Assembly (NCBI RefSeq): GCF_002884495.1
Contig: NZ_KZ614145.1
Span: forward strand, 1,116,001-1,180,000
DNA: 64,000 bases
Reading direction: 5' to 3'
Source of the DNA: Rummeliibacillus pycnus
GTDB taxonomy: Bacteria > Bacillota > Bacilli > Bacillales_A > Planococcaceae
Below the pieces are notes generated by a model, which did not search any database, was not told the DNA's origin, and saw nothing but the letters and a program-made list of their open reading frames with translations. The position numbers were made by a program, and so were the translations under genes. Below are positions 1 through 9,520 of this stretch, one piece after another (within the stretch, counting starts at the first letter, position 1; every line of letters starts with the position of its first letter).

Positions 1-519
1 AATAGAATCGCTTTTTTTGTTTTCATTCAACAAATTTAATTGTGCCATTTTAGTCGGTGCAAAATGATAATCTGCGATAACCCCTGTTAATTGACGATTC
101 ATCTCTTCTGGAAATGGTGAGTATTTGTTCCATGTACGTAAGCCTGCTTCAACATGACCAACTGGAATTTTATTGTAAAAGGCTGCAAGACTTGCAACAA
201 AAGTTGTTGATGTATCGCCATGAACTAATACTAAATCTGGTTTTTCATTTTGCAAAACTTCATTTAATCCTTCCAATGCACGCGTAGTCACATTAACTAA
301 CGTTTGTCGTGTAGTCATGATATTTAAATCATATTGTGGGTGTATATTGAATACATCCAACACCTGATCAAGCATTTCGCGATGTTGAGCAGTTACCGTT
401 ACTATCGATTCAATTTCATCCTGATGTTTTTCTAATTCCAGTACTAACGGTGCTAATTTTATAGCTTCTGGTCGAGTACCAAAAATCGTCATTATTTTCA
501 ATTTACTCTGAATAGTCAT
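1..519 (-). CDS. wecB: UDP-N-acetylglucosamine 2-epimerase, 3' end cut by window edge
   Basis: The visible N-terminal ~173 residues begin [10 protein letters not shown] and carry the family signature FGTRPEA at the start of the Rossmann-like fold, followed by VHGDTS and GHVEAGLRT, which are hallmarks of the non-hydrolysing UDP-GlcNAc 2-epimerases (WecB/MnaA). The enzyme makes UDP-ManNAc in the cytoplasm. The ATG at 519 is preceded by an AGAGGAG ribosome site. It is the last visible gene of the minus-strand surface-polymer operon, and the UDP-ManNAc dehydrogenase two genes upstream would use its product. The C-terminal half is outside the window, so intactness cannot be judged. The family is clear. 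Confidence 0.93.
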   Translation of the reverse strand, partial: MTIQSKLKIMTIFGTRPEAIKLAPLVLELEKHQDEIESIVTVTAQHREMLDQVLDVFNIHPQYDLNIMTTRQTLVNVTTRALEGLNEVLQNEKPDLVLVHGDTSTTFVASLAAFYNKIPVGHVEAGLRTWNKYSPFPEEMNRQLTGVIADYHFAPTKMAQLNLLNENKKSDSI

Positions 520-546
520 CTAGAACATACTCCTCTAATTTAAATA

Positions 547-1455
547 TTAGGCAAACATATAAGCAACACTTATGATTACTACAAATAGTAAAAGAATCGT
601 TTGTAGAAGGAACGAAAAATTCAATTTATTTTTTTCTTGATATTGACTAATTGTATTGTTTTTTTCTTCTTTGTACTGTTCATCTAACAATTTACCACGA
701 TTTAATTTCTTTTCTTCTTCACTTAAACTATTAAACCATTTAATAAATTTTTTATATTCTCCAATAACTTTTTTGGTTGAATCATACATCTTAATTTGCC
801 CAAAATGAATCCACATCACTCGGTCACAAAACGCTTCAATTTGGGATAAGGAGTGACTGACAAAGATGATAGTTTTTCCTTGACTTTTAAATTCATTAAT
901 CTTATTTAGGCATTTTTGATAAAAAGTTTGATCCCCCACAGATAATGCTTCATCGACTATTAAAATATCTGGATTTGTGTGAATTGAAATAGCAAACCCT
1001 AATCGTGATTTCATACCACTTGAATAATTTTTGACGGGTTGATTAATAAAATTACCGATGTCTGCAAACTCGATAATGTCTGCAGTTAAATCGTTTATTT
1101 GAGCATTGCTTAAACCATGCATCAAGCATTTCATTTTAATATTTTCTAAACCAGTTAATGATGCATTTAAACCAACTGAAATTGCTATTAAAGATGTTTC
1201 ACCATTAATTTCAATTGTACCTGAACTAGGAGGAATTACTTGCGCTAGTAAATTTGATAAAGTCGATTTACCCGATCCATTTAATCCAATAATCCCTATA
1301 GCCTCACCAGCATTAATCTCAAAACTAATATTTCTTAATGCGTTAAACTGATCTCGATCTTTTTTTAAAGAAATAATATCTTTTAATTTATCAGATTGTT
1401 TACTATATAATCTGAAACTTTTTGAAACATCTACACATTGTATTTTCGGATTCAT
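547..1455 (-). CDS. tagH: TagH-like ABC exporter ATPase for a cell-wall glycopolymer
   Basis: This is the nucleotide-binding subunit of an ABC-2 polysaccharide or teichoic acid exporter. Walker A GLNGSGKST lies at residues 57-65, the signature YSSGMK at 144-149 and Walker B ILIVDEA at 164-170. As is typical of TagH/RfbB ATPases, the ATPase domain is preceded by a short N-terminal extension. At 302 residues it is much shorter than B. subtilis TagH (about 530). After the ATPase it has only a charged linker and one predicted transmembrane helix near residues 279-300, with no extracellular tail. The start has a GGAGGAAG ribosome site. It follows the permease gene by 14 bases, so the two should work as one transporter. 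The exported substrate is inferred from the neighbours. Confidence 0.88.
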   Translation of the reverse strand: MNPKIQCVDVSKSFRLYSKQSDKLKDIISLKKDRDQFNALRNISFEINAGEAIGIIGLNGSGKSTLSNLLAQVIPPSSGTIEINGETSLIAISVGLNASLTGLENIKMKCLMHGLSNAQINDLTADIIEFADIGNFINQPVKNYSSGMKSRLGFAISIHTNPDILIVDEALSVGDQTFYQKCLNKINEFKSQGKTIIFVSHSLSQIEAFCDRVMWIHFGQIKMYDSTKKVIGEYKKFIKWFNSLSEEEKKLNRGKLLDEQYKEEKNNTISQYQEKNKLNFSFLLQTILLLFVVIISVAYMFA

Positions 1456-1469
1456 ATTTCTTCCTCCGA

Positions 1470-2273
1470 TTATAAGTAATCAACAAATTTGTTACGGAAT
1501 TTAATATGCAAAAAGGAGCCAACGGTAAGTATTAATATGCTCATACTCCAGAAATAAATCGTATAAGGAAGGTCTTCAAAAAACCAACGTCCCCCTAAAA
1601 TGGAATATCTAAAACCTTCAATAATATAAAATAAAGGATTTAATTTTAAAATATTAACAAAAACCTCAGGAAAATTATGAACATTCCATACTATTGGTAA
1701 GAAAAACATAATTAATCTTACAATGGATTGCACCATCATTTGCACATCTCGAATAATTGTTGTCAGTGTTGCCAAAAGTAAGGTTATTGCAAACAGAAAG
1801 AAATATAAGCAAATAAGATAATAGATTAATTGAAACAAATATGCACCTGAAAAAATACCATAATATATTGAAATTCCGATCGTAATCATAATCATCGGAA
1901 TTAAGGAAATGGAATTTCCTATGATTCTAATAGTTGGTAATACACTTACTGGGAAGTGCATTTTAGATACTAAATTTACCTTTGCAAAAATACTATTAGA
2001 TCCTTGTATGATCGTTCGGCTAATATATAACCATGGTACAAGACCGATTATTAACCAAAGGAAAAATGGAGTACCATCTACTGGAGTACCTTTTCTAATT
2101 CCAAGACCAAAAATAAGCCAATAGACACCTATTTGAATAAAAGGGTTTAATATTTGCCATAATGCACCAAAATAGTGCATCGTGTATTTTCCTTTTTCTT
2201 CATATAAACTTAAACGAAAAATCAAATTCAAATGAAGAAATTGTTCTTTCAAAACTTGCCCAGTGAAGTTCAT
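1470..2273 (-). CDS. tagG: TagG-like ABC-2 exporter permease
   Basis: This 267-residue ABC-2 type permease has about six hydrophobic segments and the family pattern HYFGALWQILNPF near the N-terminus, as in TagG, RfbA and Wzm proteins. With the adjacent ATPase it would flip a lipid-linked polymer across the membrane. Its ATG overlaps the stop of the upstream UDP-ManNAc dehydrogenase by four bases (ATGA), which indicates translational coupling, and the ribosome site AAGGAAG lies inside that gene. The polymer is inferred to contain ManNAcA because the operon encodes both enzymes for UDP-ManNAcA. Teichoic acid proper is less likely, since no glycerol- or ribitol-phosphate polymerase is visible here. 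Confidence 0.88.
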   Translation of the reverse strand: MNFTGQVLKEQFLHLNLIFRLSLYEEKGKYTMHYFGALWQILNPFIQIGVYWLIFGLGIRKGTPVDGTPFFLWLIIGLVPWLYISRTIIQGSNSIFAKVNLVSKMHFPVSVLPTIRIIGNSISLIPMIMITIGISIYYGIFSGAYLFQLIYYLICLYFFLFAITLLLATLTTIIRDVQMMVQSIVRLIMFFLPIVWNVHNFPEVFVNILKLNPLFYIIEGFRYSILGGRWFFEDLPYTIYFWSMSILILTVGSFLHIKFRNKFVDYL

Positions 2274-3547
2274 ACAAGGGTTGCTTCCTTTTTAGTATAT
2301 TTAAAGAGATTTCCGTAGTTCATATATTCAACATCACTCGATAATTTTTGCACAATATTTTTGGTATCAAAAATTCTTTTGTTAGACATTTTCATAAAAT
2401 CACTTTCGCCAAATTCCTTAAACTCATCATGATCTGTAAGTATTATAACTAAGTCAGAATCATTAACAGCTTGAGCAATATCTTGTTGGATCCAATCTAA
2501 TTTCACATGTGGATCATATGCTCGCACATCATAGTTTCCCTCTGATTTTAACATTTCATAAATTTCTAAAGCTGGACTTTCTCTAATATCATCCACATTC
2601 CCTTTGTACGTAAGACCAAAGACTGTAAGTACTCTGCCATTTACGATTTCCATTAACTTATTCACATTGTCTACCACGAATTGTGGCATAGATGTATTAA
2701 TAGTGCGAGATAAATTAATTAATTGTGCTGTTTCAGGAGCTCTCGCTACGATGAAATATGGATCAACAGCTAAACAATGACCACCTACGCCAGGACCAGG
2801 AGTATGCAAATTTACTCGAGGGTGTTTATTGGCCATTTTAATAACATCGAGTGCATTAATTTCTAGCTCATTACATACTTTTGCGAGTTCGTTCGCAAGT
2901 GCAATATTAACATCTCTAAATGTATTTTCCATTAACTTAGACATTTCTGCTGTCTTCGCATCAGTTCGAATAATTTCTCCTTGCACAAATGTACTATATA
3001 CATTTACGCCAGCTTCTGTACAAGCAGGAGTAATTCCTCCCACAATACGATTATTAAACACTAATTCTTGAAGAATTTGTCCTGGCAATACTCTTTCTGG
3101 GCAGTGTACTAGGAAAATATCTTTACCAATGATAAAGCCAGCTTCTTCTACTAATGGTCTTACGAAATCATCCATACTACGAGGTGCCATTGTCGATTCA
3201 ACAATAATTGTATTCCCTCTCTCTATATAAGGTATAACTGATTTTACAGCACTTAACACATATGTTAAGTCACAAGATTTATATTGATCATAATGATTTG
3301 GTGTTGGTACAGAAATAATAAATGTATCAGCCTTTTCTGGTGTATAGGATGCTCTAAATGTCCCCATTGAGATAACTTCTTCTAAGGCTTCTTGTAATCC
3401 AGGCTCTTCTAGATGAATTCTTCCATGATTCAATGAATCTACAACTTCCTTCTTTATATCTACGCCTACAACATTTACATCATGTTTTGCAAACATAATT
3501 GAAGTTGGTAATCCAATGTATCCTAAGCCGATCGTACATAATTTCAT
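2270..3547 (-). CDS. wecC: UDP-N-acetyl-D-mannosamine dehydrogenase
   Basis: This nucleotide-sugar dehydrogenase oxidises UDP-ManNAc to UDP-ManNAcA with NAD. The N-terminal Rossmann motif is GLGYIGLPTS, and the middle domain carries the HCPERVLPGQ, SKLMENTFRDVNIA and GPGVGGHCLAVDP blocks. The Cys in GGHC is the catalytic thiol of the family. The wording of these blocks follows WecC rather than UDP-glucose dehydrogenase. Two adjacent ATGs (3550 and 3547) follow a GGAGG. The second has the better 8-base spacing and gives 425 residues, so the in-frame upstream extension to 3592 is unlikely to be translated. Together with the 2-epimerase it makes an acidic amino sugar for the polymer exported by the neighbouring ABC system. 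Confidence 0.9.
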   Translation of the reverse strand: MKLCTIGLGYIGLPTSIMFAKHDVNVVGVDIKKEVVDSLNHGRIHLEEPGLQEALEEVISMGTFRASYTPEKADTFIISVPTPNHYDQYKSCDLTYVLSAVKSVIPYIERGNTIIVESTMAPRSMDDFVRPLVEEAGFIIGKDIFLVHCPERVLPGQILQELVFNNRIVGGITPACTEAGVNVYSTFVQGEIIRTDAKTAEMSKLMENTFRDVNIALANELAKVCNELEINALDVIKMANKHPRVNLHTPGPGVGGHCLAVDPYFIVARAPETAQLINLSRTINTSMPQFVVDNVNKLMEIVNGRVLTVFGLTYKGNVDDIRESPALEIYEMLKSEGNYDVRAYDPHVKLDWIQQDIAQAVNDSDLVIILTDHDEFKEFGESDFMKMSNKRIFDTKNIVQKLSSDVEYMNYGNLFKYTKKEATLV

Positions 3548-3713
3548 CATTTTTTCCTCCAATATACACATTTTTGTAAGGTTTTCGATCAATATATTTG
3601 ATTCAAGTTAACCCTGAAACTATATGAGAAAATGAGTAAGATTTAAAATCTTGGACCTTGTACGAATAGTTTCGCATCACCTCCCTTCTATTTGATTTCT
3701 GAATTTTCAAACA

Positions 3714-6425
3714 TCAAACTTTAGAGAAGTATTTAGCGATTTTTTTGTATTTCCTTTTTTTATAAAAACCTTCGAATTTATCAATCTCAATAGAACGTTC
3801 AACTATAAGATCTTTGTATAAGGAATAAATTTTATAAAGTGTATCGATAGCTTCCTTTTGATCTTCCTCTTTTATTCGTTTGATTCTAATCAAATACCAA
3901 TTTTTGAAATAGAAGTTAAAGCGCTTTTCCATATACAAAGTGAGTAAATCATTTTTAGTCAAAAATGGAAGTCTCTCTTTCTCCAATGTGAAATATTTTT
4001 CAAAGAATTTTTTTGTCACAGTATTCGTGACTGAACCTGATACAGCTGCATAATAAATATGTATATCCAGATCAATTACCATTCCTTTTTTAGAATGCAA
4101 CAATAGCTCTTGGAAGAATAAAGTATCTTGACCACCAGCATTTTCGACCATCTTCAATTCATTTCTAGTAATAATTTCTCTTTTTACGATCAATGCTTGA
4201 ATGCTTTGTGTCCTTAAATCCGTATCGATTAATAATTGTTTTGGATTGTTAATGATCGGGCTATGAAGTGTATCTAATACAGTTTGATAATATTTAAAAT
4301 TACTGATTTTCGTATTATCAAATTTAAGCATATTGCCTATGGCAATATCTAATTCTTGATCACTTTTCAAAAGTTGCAACAATTGAACATATCCATCATT
4401 AACTGCTTCGTTATCTGGATCTAAATAGGTTACGTATTTACAATTTGCAAGGTTTACGCCCATGTTTCTTGCTCTTGAGGCACTGCCACTACCACCTTCA
4501 GGAAAGAAATAGGTAATAACATTAGCATGCTCTTTTGCAATTCTGTTAATGGTAATCAATGTATCTTTTTCTGAAGACCCATCATCCACCAATATAATTT
4601 GCATTTTTTCGAAAATACTACTTCTTTTTAGGCTATTAAAACACTTGTTTAACAAGTATTTACCGTTATTAAAAATTGGGACTATTACAGATAATTCATA
4701 TTCAGAATCTGTTAATTCTTGATCTTCTTGTTCTATAGCTGTATTTAACTCAAAATGATCTATACAATATCCATATTTTCTCTTGTGATTTATTTGCATA
4801 TCAAGCAATTCATCTGCGAGAAAAGTATTTGCCCAAAAAACTGTTTTATATTTATCCTGAATTTCATTAATATAATTGTGTTCTAAACCTTTTATCAATG
4901 TACTACCATTATAAAAACTATTTTTAGCGATATAATCTGAATTCGTATACTTAAAACCATTAATCATATCTTCTAAATAATATTCTTGATAGTGATATTT
5001 TGAATTGAAAAATGCGATGATATCATATTGTGACTTAATCTGATCATTAAATTCATCTTCAGAAATTAGATACTTCTCTGCATATGTTTGATTTTCAAAA
5101 TCTCTAATAATATTTGAATTTAATTGATTTGCGACTACTAGTACTTTTTTTGATTTAAGTTGTGAGCCTAATTCAATTCTTTCTAATAATTCATCAAATC
5201 TTTGAAACGTTGTATGTGAAGTCATTGCAGTTCGAATTCCTAGTATCTGATGTTTATAAATTTCTTCCTCTGTAAATCCGTTCAAAATATCTTGAACTTC
5301 TTTACGATTATTTACGATAAAGACATTTGGAAACTTGTCATTTACTCCTACGCTATAATTCGAAATAATAATATTCCCTATTGCTTGCAATTCATAAATT
5401 CTGTTAGCAAACATCGTTTCACTGAATTTTACAGAATTTAAATTAATTGCCCAATCATATAATTTATGAACTTTTTGTAGATACTCATGTTCGATTGAAG
5501 GTGAGACGAACTCCAAATATTTCTGTGGAAAGAAATAATTCACTTTATCCAAATGGAAATTTCGGTCAATGATTTTTAAATTTCTGTTTGCGTTAATGAC
5601 ACCTTCGAAAATCTCAATGGTTTCCTTTTGTCTTTCGGGATATTTAGTTAACCAAGATCCTGCAAAGAAAACTCCCCTACTCTTTTTGTTTTTTCTGATT
5701 CCAATAGGATTATGATAAAGTGGATTAATACCAAACTCCAATACGAAAACTCTATCGTGTTTACATTCTTTTTTATAACTCTCAATTTTTTCTTTTGCTG
5801 TTGTAAAAACATAGTCACATTTCTTTGCGATTCCTATAAATTTTTCATAATTTACTGGATCTTCTTTTGAATAAAATACCGTTTTTATGTTATTTTTTTT
5901 ATAGAAATTAATAATTTTATATAAATCTTTTCTTTTCGAAGATGTAGGATTTGCTACTCCACCCCAGCTACCATCCAAGCCTTTCCAAGCACTTACAACG
6001 AATAAAAAATCTATTTGACCTTTTAATTCTTGATAATTTTGTAATGTGATGGGTATGAAATTTGCGACATCTTTGTAGGATTGGTATAAAAATTCATCGG
6101 CAATAATTCCGACTTGAATCGAATTTTTCGTATAATATCTGCTACCATTACTATCAGGAATAAGATCTATTAATCGTTTAATACGATCAAAATAATGTAG
6201 ATCAGCAACTTCTTCTCGATAGCTCAAATATTCATCTTTTGTCATTATTTTTGGTGCAGTTTTTATTTCATAAAGTAGCAATGATTCTTCAGGAATCATT
6301 AAAGGTAACTCTCCATTTTCCTCAAGGTAATCAATTTCGTATTTTTCTTTCTTGATATTATGTTCGAGATTTAGTCTTTTTGATTGGATCTCTTTAAGCT
6401 GTTCTTCAATGTTTGTTGTTTTCAT
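3714..6425 (-). CDS. Large two-domain glycosyltransferase (CgeB-like plus GT2)
   Basis: This 903-residue cytoplasmic enzyme has two catalytic modules. Residues about 100-415 look like the CgeB/GT4-like 'DUF3880 plus Glyco_trans_1_2' type, with GVFFAGSWLT at 251-260 and a C-terminal lobe containing NRIYELQAIGN. Residues about 577-800 are a GT2 domain with SVIVPIFNN, the nucleotide-binding DDGSS at 614-618 and a metal-binding DPDNE near 669. The first ~35 residues are a short coiled coil. It probably adds two different sugars, or builds a repeating disaccharide, of the surface polymer. The ATG has a GAGG site lying inside the preceding small gene, which it overlaps by 20 bases in another frame. 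Substrates cannot be told from the sequence. Confidence 0.82.
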   Translation of the reverse strand: MKTTNIEEQLKEIQSKRLNLEHNIKKEKYEIDYLEENGELPLMIPEESLLLYEIKTAPKIMTKDEYLSYREEVADLHYFDRIKRLIDLIPDSNGSRYYTKNSIQVGIIADEFLYQSYKDVANFIPITLQNYQELKGQIDFLFVVSAWKGLDGSWGGVANPTSSKRKDLYKIINFYKKNNIKTVFYSKEDPVNYEKFIGIAKKCDYVFTTAKEKIESYKKECKHDRVFVLEFGINPLYHNPIGIRKNKKSRGVFFAGSWLTKYPERQKETIEIFEGVINANRNLKIIDRNFHLDKVNYFFPQKYLEFVSPSIEHEYLQKVHKLYDWAINLNSVKFSETMFANRIYELQAIGNIIISNYSVGVNDKFPNVFIVNNRKEVQDILNGFTEEEIYKHQILGIRTAMTSHTTFQRFDELLERIELGSQLKSKKVLVVANQLNSNIIRDFENQTYAEKYLISEDEFNDQIKSQYDIIAFFNSKYHYQEYYLEDMINGFKYTNSDYIAKNSFYNGSTLIKGLEHNYINEIQDKYKTVFWANTFLADELLDMQINHKRKYGYCIDHFELNTAIEQEDQELTDSEYELSVIVPIFNNGKYLLNKCFNSLKRSSIFEKMQIILVDDGSSEKDTLITINRIAKEHANVITYFFPEGGSGSASRARNMGVNLANCKYVTYLDPDNEAVNDGYVQLLQLLKSDQELDIAIGNMLKFDNTKISNFKYYQTVLDTLHSPIINNPKQLLIDTDLRTQSIQALIVKREIITRNELKMVENAGGQDTLFFQELLLHSKKGMVIDLDIHIYYAAVSGSVTNTVTKKFFEKYFTLEKERLPFLTKNDLLTLYMEKRFNFYFKNWYLIRIKRIKEEDQKEAIDTLYKIYSLYKDLIVERSIEIDKFEGFYKKRKYKKIAKYFSKV

Positions 6426-6687
6426 TTCTTTTGCCTCGCTTAATTCTTTTTAAGAATCTCCAATATACATAGGTTAGTTTTCCAAGCTTCGAGTTACTAA
6501 TTGCACGAAATTTTGAATGTAATTTTTGATGAGAATTTAACAGATCTTCTTCTTGAATATACATTCTTAAAAGCTCTTCTTGGATCATTACTTTAGCCTT
6601 TTTTTCGCTTACTAAAGATTCTTTTAGAGATTCCAATTTTTTTGATAAATCTTCTGTTTCTTCTGTTTTCAATTCCAAAATAAGCAC
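6406..6687 (-). CDS. Small coiled-coil protein coupled to the large glycosyltransferase
   Basis: This 93-residue charged protein has a heptad-like helix over residues 8-60 and a basic C-terminus (KRIKRGKRN). The phrase NSKLGKLTYVYWRFLKR resembles the non-catalytic leader segment often seen at the front of Bacillales surface glycosyltransferases. Its end overlaps the start of the 903-residue glycosyltransferase by 20 bases in a different frame, and that gene has its own GAGG site. Two coupled proteins are therefore more likely than a frameshifted single protein. A role in assembling or membrane-anchoring the glycosyltransferase is a guess. No domain is recognised. Confidence 0.65.
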   Translation of the reverse strand: MLILELKTEETEDLSKKLESLKESLVSEKKAKVMIQEELLRMYIQEEDLLNSHQKLHSKFRAISNSKLGKLTYVYWRFLKRIKRGKRNENNKH

Positions 6688-6710
6688 TCCTAATAGTAAA
6701 TCAAATGGTT

Positions 6711-7985
6711 TTAAGATACTTTTGCATAGACATTGATGAATGACTCTTTTTCATTTTCCCAATTGAATAGCCTACTTGCTTTAATGCTATTCTCACTTAA
6801 TCGTTTACGTAATGCATTATTATCCAACAATTTATTAACAGCAGCAGCGATTTCATCTGGTTTATGTGAATCAATACAAATTCCTGTCTCTTCTCCTTCA
6901 ACAACTCTTTTGATTTCCGGGAAGTCACATGCAACAACTGGTACTCCTGCCATCATGTACTCAAATAATTTATTGGATGAAGCTGAGTAATGATTATAAT
7001 TGGTGTTGTTTAATACTTGAAATCCAATATAAGCATTTCTTGTATATTTTGGTAATTCACTGAGTGGTACTTTTGGTAAAAACTTAACTTTACTCTGAAG
7101 GTTCATGTCATACACCATTTTTTCTAAGTCTGGTTTAATCCGACCATCACCAATCAGTACTAGAGTTCCTTCTTTAAATTTAGGTACTGCTTTTATTAAT
7201 TTATCTAGTCCTCGTCCCGCTTGGATACCACCTTGATAAAGTAGTATTTTCTCTTCTTCAGGAAGTTGAAGTATTTCATGAAGATTTACTTTTTCACTCT
7301 TATTTTCTTTTTGAGTAAATGGATAATTGTGTATGACATTCGGATAAAAACCATATAGCACTTCATTGTATTTTGCTCTTGTATGGTTTTCCACAATCAT
7401 AGAATCCATTCTTCTAATGAAGAATTTCTCCATTTTGCTATAAATTGAACTATCGTATCCTGTTCTACTTGTTTGTACTTCATGAGAATCATAAATTAAA
7501 GGTTTTTTAATTAATCGCCATTTTGCGCATATATACCCTTGTGGTAATGTATTTAAATCATTCGAATGATAGATATCATAATTTTTCAATCTACCTCTTA
7601 ATATCATTCTCATGATGATACTTCCTCTTAAAAATGCGGTTTTTAATTTTGTTTTAAGTATTAATACTCCTATAAAAGTTAGAGGTAGAGTTATTATAGG
7701 AAAGTAGAGTGCTATAATAAGCCAAAGTAAGAATGCAACTCCACCAGCCAATTTATTCTTCATACAAAATTGAAATGCTGACAATATTAGTGGATATCTT
7801 CTAACTCTATAAACATTAAAATTTTCATTTCTTTTTTCTTTATAGTTCATGTTTTTATCATTTGGATCGTGAATACATATAAGGTCTACTTTATATCCTT
7901 TTTCTGATAAAGTTGTACATTCTCGAAGTACTCTAGCATCATTTGTAAAATGGTTCCATACAAACATACACACTTTTTTTCTCAT
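6711..7985 (-). CDS. GT4-family glycosyltransferase
   Basis: This 424-residue glycosyltransferase of the GT-B fold begins MRKKVCMFVWNHFTNDARV, the usual N-terminus of this GT4 subgroup. The second lobe has YQGGIQAGRGLDKLI, LIGDGRIKPDLEKM and the donor-binding stretch SSNKLFEYMMAGVPVVACDFPEI, with the E(x7)E-like glutamates of GT4 enzymes. Hydrophobic segments around residues 80-115 suggest membrane association. The start overlaps the upstream GT4 gene by four bases. It would add one sugar to the lipid-linked polymer in the cytoplasm. The donor is unknown, and UDP-ManNAcA is one candidate given the operon. Confidence 0.85.
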   Translation of the reverse strand: MRKKVCMFVWNHFTNDARVLRECTTLSEKGYKVDLICIHDPNDKNMNYKEKRNENFNVYRVRRYPLILSAFQFCMKNKLAGGVAFLLWLIIALYFPIITLPLTFIGVLILKTKLKTAFLRGSIIMRMILRGRLKNYDIYHSNDLNTLPQGYICAKWRLIKKPLIYDSHEVQTSRTGYDSSIYSKMEKFFIRRMDSMIVENHTRAKYNEVLYGFYPNVIHNYPFTQKENKSEKVNLHEILQLPEEEKILLYQGGIQAGRGLDKLIKAVPKFKEGTLVLIGDGRIKPDLEKMVYDMNLQSKVKFLPKVPLSELPKYTRNAYIGFQVLNNTNYNHYSASSNKLFEYMMAGVPVVACDFPEIKRVVEGEETGICIDSHKPDEIAAAVNKLLDNNALRKRLSENSIKASRLFNWENEKESFINVYAKVS

Positions 7986-9235
7986 AGTCTGATGTCCTTA
8001 TCTATTTGATTTAGTAATGATACAGGTTCTGCTACATGATTCTCTTTAAGTAACGTGAATAATTTGTTGATATTCTTTTCCCAAATAAAATGCTCTTTGA
8101 TTAAATCAATTGCATTATTTGCTGTTTTTTCTCGTAGTTCAGGACTATTTTTTAACAACAATATATATTTCACTATTTCATATGCATCCCTTTTTTCAGA
8201 TACAAAACCCGTCTGATATTTTTGTATAATATCTTTAGAATATCCTGAAACAGCAGCTACAACTGGTAATCCTGATATCATATAATCAATTAATTTACCA
8301 GGTAGTACTGTGTCAAAAACATCACTATTGTTCAATGAAAGAACTCCGACATCATGTTCAGAGTTTAACTTTATACACTCCGCTCTCGTTGTAGGATTAA
8401 CAAATAATACATTGTTCAATTTATGATCTCTAATAAAATTTTGTAGTTCATATTTCTTTTGACCGTATCCTACAATCGTGATTAATATATGATTTTTATC
8501 TAACTTTTGAACCAATCCTTTTAAGAATTCAACATCTTGTGCAAGTCCGATATTCCCCGTGTAGATCACTCTAAATTTCTTATGGTATCTATAGGTTGGA
8601 CACAATTCATGTTGTCTACCAGCATTCGGGATATAAGTAATTTTAGAAGGTGTTATTTTTGCTTTATCTACGATATAATCTTTGAATCCAATACTATTAA
8701 TAATGATATAATTTGCTTTCTTATATAAGTAAATTTCTAGGAGTGAAAAGAAGTTAATAATTATTTTTCGATTAAAAACCCCTACCCCTTTCAATGATTC
8801 TGGCCATAAATCTCTGACATCTAAAAATAACCTCGCCCTATACCTAAATTTCGCTATAATACCAACAAATGCAATAAATATAGCTGGTGTTGTTACAAAA
8901 ACCACATCAAATTTTTGTTTGCTAAACAGGACAAAGAATAGCATTTTAATAGATATCTCCAAGTAATGGACAAGTCTGTTTAGCATATTCAAGGCGTATT
9001 TTCTGTTTTTAACTTTAATTCGATGGATTTTGCTTTCATGATCTAGTGTATTGTCATTCCAAAATTTTTTATCTTCATAAAGATGCTTATTTGGATACGA
9101 TGGTTCAGTTGTCAAAACTGATACATCATAACCTTCTTCTTGTAATAACTGAAAAAGATTATTCATTCGATTTGCATGACTACCTATTTCAGGATAAAAA
9201 TTTTGTGTAATGATCAATATCTTGGAACTAGACAA
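7982..9235 (-). CDS. GT4-family glycosyltransferase, first gene of the polymer operon
   Basis: This 417-residue GT-B glycosyltransferase resembles the WbuB/WcaI-type GT4 enzymes. The acceptor lobe begins ILIITQNFYPEIGSHANR and contains FLDVRDLWPES. The donor lobe has YTGNIGLAQDVE, PGKLIDYMISGLPVVAAV and a C-terminal helix. It starts with TTG at 9235, eight bases behind an AGGAGG, and no better start is seen. It is the first gene of the minus-strand operon running to the window edge. An extended -10 (TGCTACAAT on the minus strand) lies about 85 bases upstream. The sugar donor is not predictable. Confidence 0.85.
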   Translation of the reverse strand: MSSSKILIITQNFYPEIGSHANRMNNLFQLLQEEGYDVSVLTTEPSYPNKHLYEDKKFWNDNTLDHESKIHRIKVKNRKYALNMLNRLVHYLEISIKMLFFVLFSKQKFDVVFVTTPAIFIAFVGIIAKFRYRARLFLDVRDLWPESLKGVGVFNRKIIINFFSLLEIYLYKKANYIIINSIGFKDYIVDKAKITPSKITYIPNAGRQHELCPTYRYHKKFRVIYTGNIGLAQDVEFLKGLVQKLDKNHILITIVGYGQKKYELQNFIRDHKLNNVLFVNPTTRAECIKLNSEHDVGVLSLNNSDVFDTVLPGKLIDYMISGLPVVAAVSGYSKDIIQKYQTGFVSEKRDAYEIVKYILLLKNSPELREKTANNAIDLIKEHFIWEKNINKLFTLLKENHVAEPVSLLNQIDKDIRL

Positions 9236-9319
9236 TTAAGCGACCTCCTAAAGTACCTTTAGTCATAAAGATTCGAATTATTAGGAATATTTATATTCCA
9301 TGTTCTCTGTTACGGGTTA

Positions 9320-9328
9320 ATTGTAGCA
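9320..9328 (-). promoter_or_regulatory. Extended -10 of the surface-polymer operon promoter
   Basis: On the minus strand this reads TGCTACAAT, an extended -10 of sigma-A type. No convincing -35 is seen at the right distance, which is tolerable for an extended -10 promoter. The rest of the 285-base gap between the divergent glycosyltransferase and LCP genes is AT-rich and shows no other clear element. Confidence 0.4.
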
Positions 9329-9520
9329 TAGATATTTACATTATTTGTTAAGCCACTGATTCACTTTTATTAACTATTTGTAAATTATTATTAATTTTAT
9401 TAATAAACTCTTCCTTTTTTACAAAATTAGTCTATTTTTAAAGAAGCTCATATTATTGATATAGCTGACTTATGAAAATTACAACTACATGATTTTGCAA
9501 AATATTAACGGAGGATTAAT

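Noticed and set aside
3603-3677. 24-codon ORF behind a GGGAGGTG on the minus strand just before the wecC gene
   Set aside because: The ribosome site is only two bases from the ATG, the peptide (MRNYSYKVQD...) shows nothing recognisable, and there is no leader-peptide pattern.
3714-6687. Frameshifted single glycosyltransferase gene split into 93 and 903 residues
   Set aside because: The larger gene has its own GAGG site with proper spacing in the overlap, so coupled genes are more likely. Kept only as an alternative.
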